The notes beneath the pieces are model-generated. The model was not told the origin of the DNA. It was given only the letters and a program-made list of their open reading frames with translations, and did no database searches. DNA of 64,000 bases, from positions 19,868,338 to 19,932,337 of the forward strand of contig NC_049983.1 in the NCBI RefSeq assembly GCF_000003815.2. Direction: 5' to 3'. The position numbers were made by a program, and so were the translations under genes. Of this stretch, positions 22,777-36,200 are shown one piece after another. Every line of letters starts with the position of its first letter. Positions within the stretch are counted from its first letter, which is position 1. The DNA comes from Branchiostoma floridae (taxonomy: Eukaryota; Chordata; Leptocardii; Amphioxiformes; Branchiostomatidae).

Positions 22777-25700
22777 CTGTAGGTGTGACGTCAAAGAGAA
22801 GAACAAATCAAAACATGCTCGAGATGGTTAGAGCAGATGAAAGGGTCGTTTTGTTTTATGTGCGTTACGGGGGCATTTTGTACGTGGGCCACTAGATAGA
22901 TAGACTTGCCCCCGAAATGCCCCCAAAAGGCAAAGCATCCATAAAACACTGAAACGCTGAGCAGGACATCGCGTCTACTTGTAGAATGGTTAGAAGGCAT
23001 GAAAACATTTGGGAAGAATGTTGTCGTCTTTTCAATTTCTGAGATTAACATCCTCTAGATTGACAGGAAAAAGTAAATGTTGACAGGATGGTCGCGTCAG
23101 AAAAAAAACATCACAATATCACTCCACAACATCTGCCTTGAGATAAATACAATCCGTCGTAAAAATACTGGTGTCCTGATATCGATTGCGTAATCAAGTT
23201 GTAAACCGTGCAATATAATGTACTTCACTAGGAACGGACCAGCAATGACTGGGGATAGGGCAGAACCAGAAAAAGAAAACTATTCAAAACAAATACTAAA
23301 TAAAAAAAATAACTTACAAATACTGAAAAAACAAACAAGGGGCTTCTTTTGAGAAACAAAGTTGGCGGTATTCATGAACAGCAAAGCACCAAGGGAAATA
23401 GTTTTTGTCCATAGGTCACTACCAGGGTCGGCATGTTCAAGTCAACTGAACAGCTGGGTTCGTTATTACAAATATAGACCACATACAATCAAATGGGCAC
23501 GTGGGAATGTGCCCGTTATAACATAGTCCCACCTTCCCAAAATATTACGTCAGTTCTTGACCGCCCAGTCGCTTAGTGGAAATACCATGGTGGAAAGTAA
23601 AAACGTTAAGTTGACAACATCTGGACCTTAAGTGTTAAGGATGTGATTCATATAGATGATTCCATATGGGAAACAACTTAGCCTCCAGCGATTTTAGTTA
23701 TTTTTCCCGCCAATTTGCAAGGGAAAATGACGGACATCTGACCTTTGGTGACACGGGGGGCGTTGGTCGGAGTTATTCGTGACGCGTATGACATCTCCAA
23801 TATGCTGAGGATGTCTGTCTTTTTCTTCTGCCTCCAACCCCCGCGAGGGTGTCAGGAGTCAATGTCCGTTCAAGATGTCAGAACCGAGCCATCATGAACT
23901 TTGCCACAGACACAATATGTTAACTGTTTTGAGGTCACAACCTTTTCGTGGATATCGCTTGAGGGTTCAACTTTGTTGGTAACATTTGTTTGAAATTTTT
24001 CCAACAAAAAGCGGGGCTTGTCTAACTTTTTTTACTGCCATTCCAGACTTCGCAGTGAAAATAACGGATGATCTTGTCACCTATTTCAGCTGTATTTGAC
24101 CACTATGTTCTTTCCCGAATAAGCCCCAAGCGATAGTCAGTATTTGATATTATTTGATAAGGATTGTTCTGGCAAACTTTGTCGACCACCGAAGCTTGTG
24201 CCTGTTACATTAATCATAGTTATAAAGTGGCGCCAAAGTTGAAGATACTCATACCAGTTAGTGAGATGTTGACATCTGGAGAACAAAAGTGTCTGTACAG
24301 CAGAAAATAATGGTTGACCTTGGAGCTGGTCCAAGTTCAATAATCCCTTATACGAAACGAGCTGTCAGTGTTACGGATCCAAGCTGTCCTATAGACCTCC
24401 CAGCATGCAAGAGTATAATAATCTCCAAGCAGATGTTCAGGTGGTAAGTTTTCTTTTAAGGCAGTTCTCTACATGGCCTGTCAAAAAAGTCTACCTCTCA
24501 GGTAAAATTGAAATTGTCCACAAATATCTGCTACGCTAGATCAAATAGCATCGGTCAGTATCAGTCAATACACACGCTTTACAAACATTCTGATGCGAAC
24601 AGCCTGCTAACGTGACCTTTCTTCTAAAATATGTTTTAGTCACAACGTAACAATTTCTAACATTTTAAATTTTGATCATAGGTTCTAACACGAGCTAAGT
24701 GTCTTATTGTCACCACTGCGGTACGGTATACTTTAAATCGCCCACAGATCTGCTACCTTTAATCATTTCTCGGCCGGCGAAGCTGAAGTATCGGGCAGCC
24801 CGCGGCGCTTTCATTATAAAATCTTCGCACGATGTGTTCGGAGTTAAAGAATGGACCGAAGAGCAATCGGAGCATCACACACACATGTGTGCACTCAGAT
24901 CAGACCACATCGTCTGTGAGCATGTCGGCGCAGATGGTGGAACCGATAGTCAAGGCGTGATGAAGAAATGGGGATGCTCGGCTGAAAGTATAGATGTCAG
25001 TGACGTATTTTCCCGCTCGACCTTTTAGACCGTTGCCACAAGGTTGCTTGGTCGGTTTATCAAACTGCACGTTCCATGAATTACTCACCGGGGTCTGCCA
25101 ACGGTGTCCGCTTCAGCATTTGTATTCAACTAAGGGCCGATACTACCCACTTATATATAATCCAGCCCTGTCAGCAAATGATTGCTCGTAAATTTGATAT
25201 CATCCAGATAAAACTATTAACTCGTATGGAATATTCTTCACGGCTATATAAGCCGGGAGAGACGAATATGTAAGGAGATGGAAAAGTAAGGTATTGGGAG
25301 ATGGAAAAAGATGGAAAGAACGGAAAGCAGAAAGATAATGAAGTACGGAAACGAAATAAAGAAAATGGAATGGAGGAAAAAGGAGGGTGATGTAGGGGAA
25401 CGGACACAGACAAGAAATGAGACAAAGAATACAAGAACGAAAATAAATGAATAGCTAGATAGATGAGCAAAAGAGGAAGTAAAGAAGGAACAGTATATCT
25501 ATATCAAGAATGCCTTATCCCGTTATTATTGACCGCTGTATCGCCACCCCATCTGCAGTTTCTCCTGGGTACTCCCGTAGTGAGGGAGAAAGAAAGATGG
25601 TGATCCACACGATCCATCAACGCCTCCTCTCTTACCGAGGATTAGATTAGGACAACTCTGCAACAGATACTATCGGAGTGCGTCATAAGATGGCGTGATA

Positions 25701-25866
25701 ACCATCTCCATGTGACACAAAGCTACCTTCTACCCCAGCGTGGTTGTCTATTAAATCTAACTAAGACCGATGGGGGGTGTCCACTAAAGTAGGATTGTTA
25801 CTTACTACTGTAGTTTGTATCATGGCACGCTGCGTTGCCCCCCATCTGGCAGAAGTTTATACTTTG

Positions 25867-26148
25867 TTAGTAGCGACAGCGATCTGTCTGTCGCTCCGTT
25901 ACATCAGGCCCATCCAGCCTGCCACTATGGCAGTGATTAGGACAGTGCGCTGGCGGCCAGCGGTCCACACATGATTTGTAGCGGAGATTGTGCGTACACG
26001 AAGTGCGTTTCTTTCCGCAGGACATTTGTAGCTGGGGCCCTGTAGGGTTGGGATCTACACTCTGTATGCAAACTTCAGGATATACACACAATCTGTCACT
26101 CGAGGCTTGTGTCCTTCCTGACGCGTTACTTGCTTTTTCCATGACCAT
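25867..26148 (-). other. Candidate cysteine-rich exon (weak)
   Basis: A minus-strand open frame encodes eight cysteines in about 60 residues (LCVYPEVC ... CPNHCHSG). Cysteine density this high is uncommon in random frames, and the neighbour downstream is a cysteine-module gene. A possible acceptor (cctacag before GGCCCCAG) gives the phase-1 entry that gene uses. However, the only nearby donor (GAT/gtaacg) leaves phase 0, and the spacing matches neither module A nor module B. It may be chance. Confidence 0.2.
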
Positions 26149-26987
26149 ACTTCCGTTAGAGGTCAGCTGAGAAGGAAAGACTGTCTTTTGTGAGAAGCGT
26201 CGGGGAAAAGTCCGATCACGAAAATCGTCACGTGCGCAAACAACTTAAAAACGCGTTAAGGTCTCCCCAAAAGCCTAGTTGAAACGTTCTCAATCGTAAA
26301 TGGTGTGTGTGGACGCGCTGTGCGCTGGCAGGTTGCCCGGATCCAGACGTGTCAGGGTCGCCAGTCTTGTTCTGATTTACCTTTATCATATCAATTCTCC
26401 TCCGACCTATTGACCTTCCAAATTAAGTTCCTATGTGTTTGTAGTTACAAGGACAGACGTCCCGCCCCGTTAAATCCGGGCCCGTCACGGCCTGAGAAAC
26501 GCTTCGTTGCGTCTAGTTGGGCGGACTTTTATAGCTTCGGGACCTACATTTAAAACGCTTCGCTTGCTTCTAAATGCAACCACCATGCCTGCTGGGGTGG
26601 TGAATTTTCAGCCAAGAATTCCGCCTCGATTTAGTAGGAAAGATGCTGGCGCGATAACGCAACAGATGACTGTGGTTCTGGAGTTAAAATCGCCCTGAGT
26701 GACGACACCGACAAATCGGTGCGCAGGATTGTATCATCTATGTTGTCCCCTCCTAGATGGGCTGTGGCGGAACGCAATAATCCCGGACGGTATTTCAATC
26801 TCGTTGCGGTGGCCAGGAAAGAGGCGACAACGCGACTGTACACTGTCTGTGTTGCCTTTACGTGGCCAGAGTACAGAATATGGCAATGGCAGGACGGATT
26901 TGCTGCATCCTGCGACCCCCCGACGAGTCTGATTCAATACCTTACGAATTCCCTTCCGTTGTGGTCTGTGAATGGGCTACTGGAGAC

Positions 26988-26989
<2 letters not shown>

Positions 26990-27024
<35 letters not shown>
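26990..27024 (+). repeat. (TA)n microsatellite
   Basis: About 17 TA units in an uninterrupted run. Confidence 0.9.
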
Positions 27025-27029
<5 letters not shown>

Positions 27030-27148
27030 CAAGAATAGACTTGTAGGTCTCTTTTCCATCACCTTTAGTTTACTAAACCACCTGTCAAAACAACGCAAAC
27101 TCGTCTCGTCGAAAAGGTTTACAAATATAGATCCACACTTACCCTTAC

Positions 27149-27203
27149 CGCATACACACAACAGCAAACAAGTCGAGATAACCGCCGTAGTCCTGCGCTC
27201 CAT
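27149..27203 (-). CDS. Candidate signal-peptide first exon
   Basis: On the minus strand an ATG at 27203 opens MERRTTAVISTCLLLCVCG and meets a good donor (TGCG/gtaagg) after 55 bases, ending in phase 1. A basic start followed by a leucine/cysteine-rich core fits a signal peptide. Phase 1 is the entry phase of every downstream exon of the cysteine-module gene at 18790-22776. It is therefore a reasonable but unproven first exon for that gene, 4.4 kb upstream. Confidence 0.35.
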
Positions 27204-28667
27204 GTTCGCTGGCTGGCCGTGGCGTCTAACCAAGTTGTCCACGGGCACACAGTGACAGAGCAGGTCTGGTATTCCGTCCCGCTGTCCAGCGATTTTTACA
27301 ACAGTCGGCGTGAGGAACGCAGGACTAAAACGCGACCGTTCCAAGACAAATTCCAGGGCGGGCGGCTGCGTTCCGACGTGCCGCTGTCAGTGCGAGCTAG
27401 ATGTCTTGTTGTAAGTCGTACGGAAGGGTCAAGTCGACTGCGGCAAATAACAACACAGGTTAGACCACCGGGCAGGAACTACGGGGGCGTTTCACTACAT
27501 ATACACCCGGGGATGTCAATACCAGCCCGTCAAGACAGGCCAAAGAAAGGCACCCGGGTTGTCGATCAATGTAGGAACCTCTTGGGGTAAGACACACTGC
27601 GCGCACGTGTGTCTCCGCAACCCGCATTGTGAAACGCCGTTTTTAGGCTAGTTGTTTATTTATCATGTGGGTTAAAATAGCGCATTAATCTTATAGTGTA
27701 AGCCTATCCGGACACCGGCTTTTGGTTATGTGGAAAATTCTGTTTGAAGAATATTATATATTGGCGCCCGAGCTCAAGTAATGTGTTTCACATATTTGGT
27801 ACTTTTCGAGATGCAATATTTGTTTTCGACTGGTAAAATGAACAGCTTTTTGCGACCGATTTGATTTTTTTCAGAGCCAGAGAGATGACCCACTGAAGGA
27901 TCACTGAGTATTTCGCCGCATTTCGCTATATCCTGAGCAATTTGCTGTCTAGTCGGACTGGTCCGTACTAAGCCACCGATCCATTGACCGCCTGTCGTCT
28001 GGGAAACGAAGGGATAATGCAACAGGGATGTGCTCGGGAACCTATAATGAATAGCAAGGGTTAGATTTTATTGCGGGCTATCCTTCTCTAGACTGGAAAC
28101 GTATCCAACATCAGTGGACATGGTCACTAGTGGCGGCCAAAGAAGGATGAAAGCTGACCCCGAGGTCGGGACGGCTGGTCATTTGAAATAGGATCGAAAT
28201 ACGCCTGAACGGGGGTCGTATTACGCTCCTTTGTGCTGTAGCGCGATTCATTTTGGAGTAATTTTCTGGTGGCTTCGTGGTATGACTTGGGAGATGAAGA
28301 CTCATCCTCGCCTTGAATAATCATCCATTGAAGAAGCGCCCTTCGCGCCGTCTCGTCTAGAAGAGGGGGTCAGTCTAATTTTTGGCGGGTGAATGTCCTT
28401 GGGAATGATCCTCAGCGCTAGCGCGAACTCTTGGAAGACCTTTACTTCAAAATCCCTGATGTTAATACGCAGAGGTAGCAAGGGTCTTACTCGCACGCGT
28501 GGTCTTGTTAAGTGGGCCACAAGGAACGTGCACTGCTTAAGACTTTTGGCTTTGTCTCCAATGAGATTCTACATCGCAATCTCCTTGTTGTACTCTTTAC
28601 TTAACAAAGGTTATAACACTGTATAACCCATTTGTGACTAGAACTTGACGAGCGTCGCCTTCCGACG

Positions 28668-29035
28668 GTGTGTTTGGCGGGAAATCCCCGTCACCTTTAT
28701 GGTTTGTATGGCGGGAAATCCCTGTTACCTTTATGGTTTGTATGGCGGGAAATCCCTGCCACCTTTATGGTTTGTATGGTGGCAAATCTCTGTCACATTT
28801 ACGGGTTTGTATGGCGACGAATCGCCACCTTTACGGTTTGTATGGCGGGAAATCCTTGACACCTTTATGGTTTTCTATGGCAGGAAATATCTGCCACCTT
28901 TATGGTTTGTATGGCGGCAAATATCTGCAACATTTACGGTTTGTATGGCACCTTTACGGTTTGTATGGCGGCTAAACGCCACCTTTACGGTTTGTATGGC
29001 GGGAAATCCTTGCTTTATGGTTTGTGTGGCGAGAA
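28668..29035 (+). repeat. 34-bp minisatellite, about 11 imperfect copies
   Basis: The unit is ggtttgtatggcgggaaatc followed by about 14 bases ending in cacctttat or cacctttac. Copies vary by substitution and by internal deletions that shorten some of them. The array is flanked on both sides by a similar phrase (agaacttgacgagcgtc at about 28640, agaacttggcgagcgtc at about 29117). All three forward frames stay open across much of the array because the unit lacks stops and its length is not divisible by three. The predicted peptides are therefore a repeat artefact. Confidence 0.85.
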
Positions 29036-29181
29036 GTTCTTATATTCTATCGTTAGAACGAAAGAGTCTTACAGAACGTCACATCATTCAACACGGTTAT
29101 AACTTTAACTGGTGGCTAGAACTTGGCGAGCGTCATCTTTATGGCCTTGATATGGCGGGAACTTCTTGTATTTTATCGTAA

Positions 29182-32100
29182 ACATGCCCAAGGGTTACTT
29201 TACTGCAAATCTTGCAAACTGAAGTATCTCAATAAAAGTCGTGTAAATGCTGGTTCATCATTGTTATCACATGTGCAAAGCTCTTTCTGGTGAGAAAGAG
29301 TTCTTTACTTCAAGAGAAGGCACAGTTCCAAGAAGCTGCGTACTGATGCAACGTCTTAGATCTATAAAGTAAACGACGCAGTGTCCGTACACAAAGTGAT
29401 GATATTCAACTTGATGTGAAAACCAGCCCTGTTATAGTTATGTATAGGACCTTTACATACGACCCCTTCTGCCGGCCCCGCCATCTGCTTGTAAAACTTC
29501 GATCTGGATTCTAACAAGTCACAGTCAAGCTTCTTGTCTGATTGAGTCCTGCTGTTTGGGCGAGTCCATTCCTGCGCGCGGGATTTGAGCGTCGATTCCG
29601 TTTGGCGAGAGCAAGTTTGTGTCAATGCCCACTCTAACTTGTCTTGCGATTTTTATTCCGTACGCTAGAACAGAAGTAGCCATTAACAAGAGACTACGGT
29701 AACCTGGCTTCTGTACGGCACATCCGCAACTGTCACTCTGAGAAAATGCAAACCAAAGATTTTCCGATAAAAGGCGTAACGTGTATTGAGTCTGTGATAC
29801 TTTGCCACTCGATATCTGCTTGGAGATTTTAGTGCCGTACTTTCCGGCGCTGTGATTGTCAGAACGCCAGAGGTTACGTCACAGGCTCTTCTTAAAGTAT
29901 GACCCCGTGAAATCTGTGAGACAGAGCGTTAGATTTTAACATGAGATGTTCGGGGTGCGATGTACCCTTTCTGACACCTGTAACCAAGTAACGGCTAGCC
30001 TGTTAAGTAGAAACGCTGGCTGGTCGGGATGACTTCCAAATATCTGCTTTTTAGTGCGAGATGTCTGGCATACGTACACTTTCTCGGGCTACAGTTGGTA
30101 AATGTAGTCTTTACTTAGGCTGAGCAAGGCAACTTTGTTTCATTTCATTTTAAACTATAATTTTCAAGATCGTCTAGACCTATACCGACAGTTTAGAGGT
30201 ACGCCTATTACTGAATTTACACGCTTAGTTCCAAAATGTGTGCAATGTCTGACTCCAAAGGTTGCAGGAACAATATTAGTAGAAATTGGTCAAATAGACG
30301 GAATGATATGCCAAATGAGTAACCCGGCTCTAGAGGTCCGTTTACGCCATAGGGAGTCTGTGAAAAGTCGCCTTCTTCCTTAAAGGTCCACTTTAATTAC
30401 CTTGTAAAATGCACTCCTATTGCCGACTTACTCCTATGGTATATCATTCAGTCTATTTGCCCAATTTCCACAATTTTTCTAGCAACCTATGGAGTGTTGC
30501 TATGGAACGGTAGAGACTAATATTTCACAACGCATAACTACTCAATGTGGGTTTATGCTGTTGAAGTAAAGAAGCAAAATAGAGCTCATGATAACTTTCT
30601 GTCGATACTAACATCTATGTCATTTGCGCGTGTCTTGCGCTGAGCATAATGTCGTCAGTACAAACCAAAGATTTGCTAGTTGAAAATGTCATGACTGTCT
30701 TTTCTGTGTAAATATGTAATCCTATACAAAGGAGCGAAAGCCGTACCATACATGCTTACCAAGAAGTACCAAACTAGGTAAGACGTTTATCCCCCTAACC
30801 TTTCTTCACAAAATCGTCTACAATATTTCACAACTCGGTGTGCGAAAGTACGAGAGAAGAAATACATTACATAACATATATGCTCACCGGGAAGCGGAAA
30901 ACTAGATCCACCCGATGCTTATCTCTATTCATTGAATCGTGCATTTTCATTACCTCCTTAAAGAATGAAAAGGCTTCTTAACAGTTTGGTTTGCAGGAAC
31001 TGTCGAGAAGAAACATAACCCGCTTTCACTTGTCAGCATGCTAACTGACGGTCATACCGCTGAATGGAAACCACATTAGTTCCTCTGAAATTGGCGCATA
31101 GAGACGGCATCAAACAGCCTTAAATCTGTCCCTTTGTGTATGTGTGGGAACAGATTTAGTGTGATGGGCGGCAACATGAGCCAGTTCTGGCCGACAACTG
31201 CTGTTGTGAAGCGAGTTTAATTGATTTTGCGCGAGCCGCAAGGGTCGGTGGAAAGGGATACATTCTTCTTGTATGTCAGGGATAACTGCAGGACTTGCTA
31301 AGTGGATCCGTGCCGCGTGCGGCTGAAGGAACGTCTTTCATTCGGTCAACCGTGTCTGATGGAAGACCAAGAGATCCAGGTTCAAGGGAGGTTAATGGGG
31401 GTGGGGTGGTCTTCACACATTACCACCTTGTGGGGACGCCTTGCGGACAATCGGAACACTACACGCGGCTGACACGAATGAAGACACGACTTTATTGTAT
31501 CGTTAAAAATGAGTTTGTATTCATAAAATTGAGGTAAACCTTATACATGATAACTTTCGTGGTTTCGTTCCTATGTCATCGTTCAAAAATTGTTAATAGT
31601 TCTAATGTCTCGGTTGACCCATCCTGTGCACGTGTACGTTCTGATTGCTTTCACGCCAAGTCCCTTCCTGGCGACCCTGTTTCAGGACAAACCCAATACC
31701 GTAGTACCTCTTTATCTTATTAGGGGTCACTACATCCAATTGAGTGGCGTAATTCATTTTCGGCCTTTCTCTGCGACCCTTTCCGTGGTCGGCTGACCTT
31801 ATAAGACCAGTTACTCCGGACGTCTATACTACTGAAGCCATTTACTGTCAGTCTCTATCGTCTGTGACAGTTTCCAGACGTTTTGTTGGCACTGCACTCT
31901 TCCTTACGCCTCTCAACTTTCAAACCCTAATTAAGGTAACCTACCGATGTTTCTACTGAGGTAGCCTCCTTCGCACGAAAGCTGTCTCTCTTGGCATTTT
32001 TAAATGAAACTGTCTCTCTTGGCATTTTCATCATAAGCTATTAAAATGAATTAAGATGAAAATCGCCAATCAGACCTTCCCCCCAAAACAAACTTCAGCG

Positions 32101-33270
32101 CTCAAAAAGCCACCACCTTCTTACATATAAAGTTTGTCCCACATTATGCTCTCACAAATACTAAAAGAAGCACAACTATGCTCTTGAATAAAAGACTGCA
32201 GGATACAACGTTGCCAACTAAATATTTGCCACATTTGCATCCAATCATAGGAGTTACAATATAGACTTCACTGGCACAAAAGAAAATTTGTACATGTACA
32301 TTGTACTAAGTAATTTAGAATGTCTGTCATAGCTCATTGCAAGTATGCCAAGCTGTAAGAAAAGAGATAAGCACTTAAATTTATGTCTGGGTAACTTGGA
32401 AAAATCACAATGTGCTTCACACAGACATGAAATTCTTTACTTTTATTTCAACTCATCTCTAGGCTATGATATTCATCAACATGCACTGCCAATATTCCTA
32501 GTCTAATATTATTTACAACTGTAAGTCCTCTCATATAACAATCACAAGTATATTCCTACCTATTGGTCATAAAGTAGTAGAACTTTGAACAGTATAAAAT
32601 ATTTTGTACAGAAAATAAAACTTTTTGAATAAAATGGAATTGGTAACAATATTTGTTACATATATACTTAGCATGCATTTGAACTTCAATTCAACATTAA
32701 ACTGTAGAAACAATCTATCATGAATGCAGGCGAATGTCTACAAAAATCCAACTACAGTTGGACCAAACTCCAGACAAAGTTTTGATTTATAATGAATTTC
32801 CTTTCTTGCATTATGGGAAGAAATGCTACACTGTCAGAACTAGTAATTCAGCTATTTTCCTATTCAATGAGTAGAAAATGTGTATCATCATATTTGTAAT
32901 CATTCCTAATCATTGGTGATGTGTTAGGTCATTCTTTTGTTTTTGCTGTAAATGTACGCTTTGTGGCTCTAAAAAGGGTTTCCCAGGCCTAATTTTTTTC
33001 TGTCATCCTAGCAAACCCTTGCTCACCCTCTAGCTTGATTCTAACTTTATCATATCAGGGTCACAAATTCTGTCTGTCAAGATGATGAATTGGACACAGT
33101 TTTTGTCCATCATAAGCAACAAGATTCTGTGACAACATGCAATGATGGACACTGGACAAAACTATGAATTCCAAACAACATTATAATGACCACAGTTCAG
33201 TGTGTATCTAAGTCAACAAGAAAAGCTGCCATCTTGGTACAACATTATGATGTTGCGACCCAAACTTGAG
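29182..33270. other. Intergenic region; right part probably CXXC1 3' UTR
   Basis: No gene was recognised. From about 32050 the sequence becomes A/T-rich and low in structure up to the CXXC1 stop at 33271, as expected for a long minus-strand 3' UTR. A short direct repeat (ctgtctctcttggcattttt and a near copy) occurs at about 31982-32030. Confidence 0.45.
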
Positions 33271-36200
33271 TTACTCTGAGTTTTGCTGGAAGGGCACGTT
33301 TTGCTGGTTCATGAGATCATGGTCGAAGGTTTGGTGTAGCATCAGGCCGAGCAGTCCTGAACGGTTTGCCATGGCGTAACGGATGTTACGCTCTTGTTCA
33401 AAGAGGTCGTCCAGTTTTAACCACTGTAAGAAAGAAAAGAAATGTTCATTCTGTAACTTTGTGTTCTTTTACAAACAGTACAATTCCTTCTATGTCTGAC
33501 AAAGTTGTGTTGATGTTGATATGTTCCTTTACCTGTCGGACCCTCTCCAAGTCAATCTCGGCCCTGCGTAGTTTCTCCCAACCGTAGTGCTTGTTACATT
33601 TCCTTTTGGAGACCCGGCAGATCTCTCCGGTAGTGTCTACCACGTTCTTGGTCAGGGGACAGCCACAAACATCATCTGCATTCACCTGCAAAATTGATAG
33701 GGGGCATTGTGAGCCTATCTTCAGAAACATTGTACAGAAACATTGTACAGATTTTGGTGTATTATAGTCTGTGTGTCACAAATTCTTCTGTCCAGGGCTG
33801 TAACTGGCCCTTCCTTGCAGGAGGCAGGGCTTGCTGCTATAAGCGAGATTTAATCAGGCTAGGTGTATTGCTGCAAGGTTTAACCTTCTCCCTACCATGT
33901 AATCTCTTTTAGTACCTGATCTGTGTTGACAACAGGCTGTAGGAAAAGGGTTAATGTTACCTTTGGGTCCCTGGTGTGTTCTGGACACAAGACTCTCAGC
34001 CTCTTACAGTAGGTCTGATTCTGGGAGTTGTAGTAGTCACAGAAGAAATTGGCTCTGCAGAAAACAAACCAACATTTTACATTATTAAACAGCATGATTT
34101 CAAATATAGAGGCCATATATCACACATACAACAGGAGAAAAATTTCAAGCTAAAATTTCGTATGTGAAAAACAGCACTTTCTAATTACATATGTACATGA
34201 AGCAAATGAATCAATATCTGTACCAAGGACACAAAATATGTATAAAAAGTGTGTCAGGAAGGCATTCTTACCCTTCTATTCTTGTCTTGTAGATGGACCC
34301 ATAAGATGTTTGACTCTCATACTAAAGGGACAAATAAAGGAGACACAATCAGTCAACTACTACTTTGAAATCAACAAGTTCTAATACTACATGTACACTG
34401 ACAAATGCTTTATAGAGTGCCCAGGACCATAACAACAGTGAAAAATATTTTTGAAAATTGATTATGTATTTGTAAATATAAGAGATACTCTTGAAACTTT
34501 GATTTAGCTGTGCAAACTCCAGGCATGAAAAGTTGTTTGATGTGACATAACCTGCTGCAGCCATGTGTTATGCTGAAGGGCTATAGCATACAGATGCAGA
34601 AACGTCATACTACAGAAATATCACTATTGACTATCACTATCACCATTGTCTGAAAACAGAAGGACATGACAACCTTTGCGAAGCACTTCTCCATGTGTTT
34701 GAGTGCGCGGTGTGGGTGGACAGGGTGGCCACAGGAGACACAGTAGATACTCAGCTCTGTGTCATCACCACCTCCCTCATCTTGACTCTGGAATAATAAA
34801 GGTGTTGTTTTAACAAATTCTGTTATTACATGACAACAAAGCCTTACACAATATAGTACCAGCCAAAGAAGTAGTGTACATTTTTGAAATTGGCGGGAAT
34901 TTAATTTTGTAGTAAGAGGGATTAATATATGTCCATGCATTTCACAATTTACAGTATGAAGTGACATCTTCAATATTATAATGTCCCAAATACTTATCTC
35001 TTTAAAAGCAGCTATTAATGCTCAAACATAGAAAAGTTAAGTATACATATGCAAAAGATAGAATCATTATTTTCTGGCTGAAGGTAAGAAGACACTGAAT
35101 CCTTACGTCTTGGTCGGGATCTATCGGTACATTTTTGGCACGTTCGATCGTTTTCTCCAGCTCGCCGCTCTGCTTGTCCAACACAGCAAGCTGCTTACGA
35201 GCCTCCAACTGCTCCGAACGGATCTTCTCCAAGGTTCTAGGAAATTGATCAAATGTCAATGAACATGTTACCCTGTAACATAGTTCAAAAGAACACTACG
35301 AAAAGCAAAAACTAAGTCACTGCTTTTAGCAACAACATTAAACATATCCATATCAGAAACAGTGACTAAAAAAATTACATTTTGGGATTGTGTTAGATTT
35401 TGATCTTATATCCTGGGAAAATGGATGCCTCTTTTCATGAAAAATATGATGAAAAATATCATGTCATTGGCCTACCTTTTCTCACCCTCCTCTGCAATAC
35501 AGGGGCTCTGTTGCCACTGTTGAATTCTCTGCGGTAGGAACTCAAAGATTCGACTGCAAAACAGGAAAGCAAAGGTTCAGATTCCAACATCTGATGCAGT
35601 TACATAGAGGTGAGAGGGTTTGAAAAACTCAATTTGGTAGGGTTGAACAGATGTGACTTAGCATTTGAAAGTAATTTACGTATAACAAATTGCTTCACTA
35701 AAATGTACACAAAGAGACACAATTGCATAAAAGTCTACAACTTAGGAAAGAAACTTTGTACACAGAAAATAAATGTTGTCATACTTGGTGGCTAACTTCA
35801 GTCCACAGTCGTCTGAACAGTACTTGGACCCCGGTCTGGCAGCGTTGACACACTCTGGACCGTAGCACTGTCGTGGGGGGTCTTTAGAGTCGTCAAACTT
35901 GACCTTGTCACCAGACGTGTCGTCCGAGGTGGCCTTCCTCTTATGTCGCTGTAGGGCCTTCTTGGCTGGCTTGGGCTAGAATAGCATTGTCATAGTTTAT
36001 ACATGAGAGATGTATGACCAAAAGCTGCTAGTATTAAGCTAGTTCATGGTTTGAAGTGTACATACACTGTGTGACGCATTGTGGGTAATATGTCAAAGTT
36101 ACAGGCCTTTATCCTTATCAATGGACCGATCCCAAAGCCTCCCTCCTGTTAGATCATGGTTCTATTTTAAACAACTCTGTCGAAAACAACACTAGTATGA

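Larger units (their letters stand above)
22777..28665. other. Gene-poor region with possible unresolved 5' exons
   Basis: No confident exon was found. Two weak minus-strand candidates are listed separately: a cysteine-rich block at 25867-26148 and a signal-peptide-like exon at 27149-27203. There is purine-rich low-complexity sequence at about 25260-25480 and a TA repeat at 26990-27024. Confidence 0.5.

Noticed and set aside
24699-25028. A 109-codon frame starting MSYCHHCGTVYF
   Set aside because: The initial Cys/His pattern is too short for a zinc finger and nothing downstream supports it.
28668-29035. A CRISPR array
   Set aside because: The repeats are head-to-tail without unique spacers, in a eukaryotic genome.
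28645-29181. A 178-codon frame with repeated GLYGGKS/MVCMAGNP peptides
   Set aside because: It is a read-through of a 34-bp minisatellite; all three forward frames are open and no splice or start context supports a protein.
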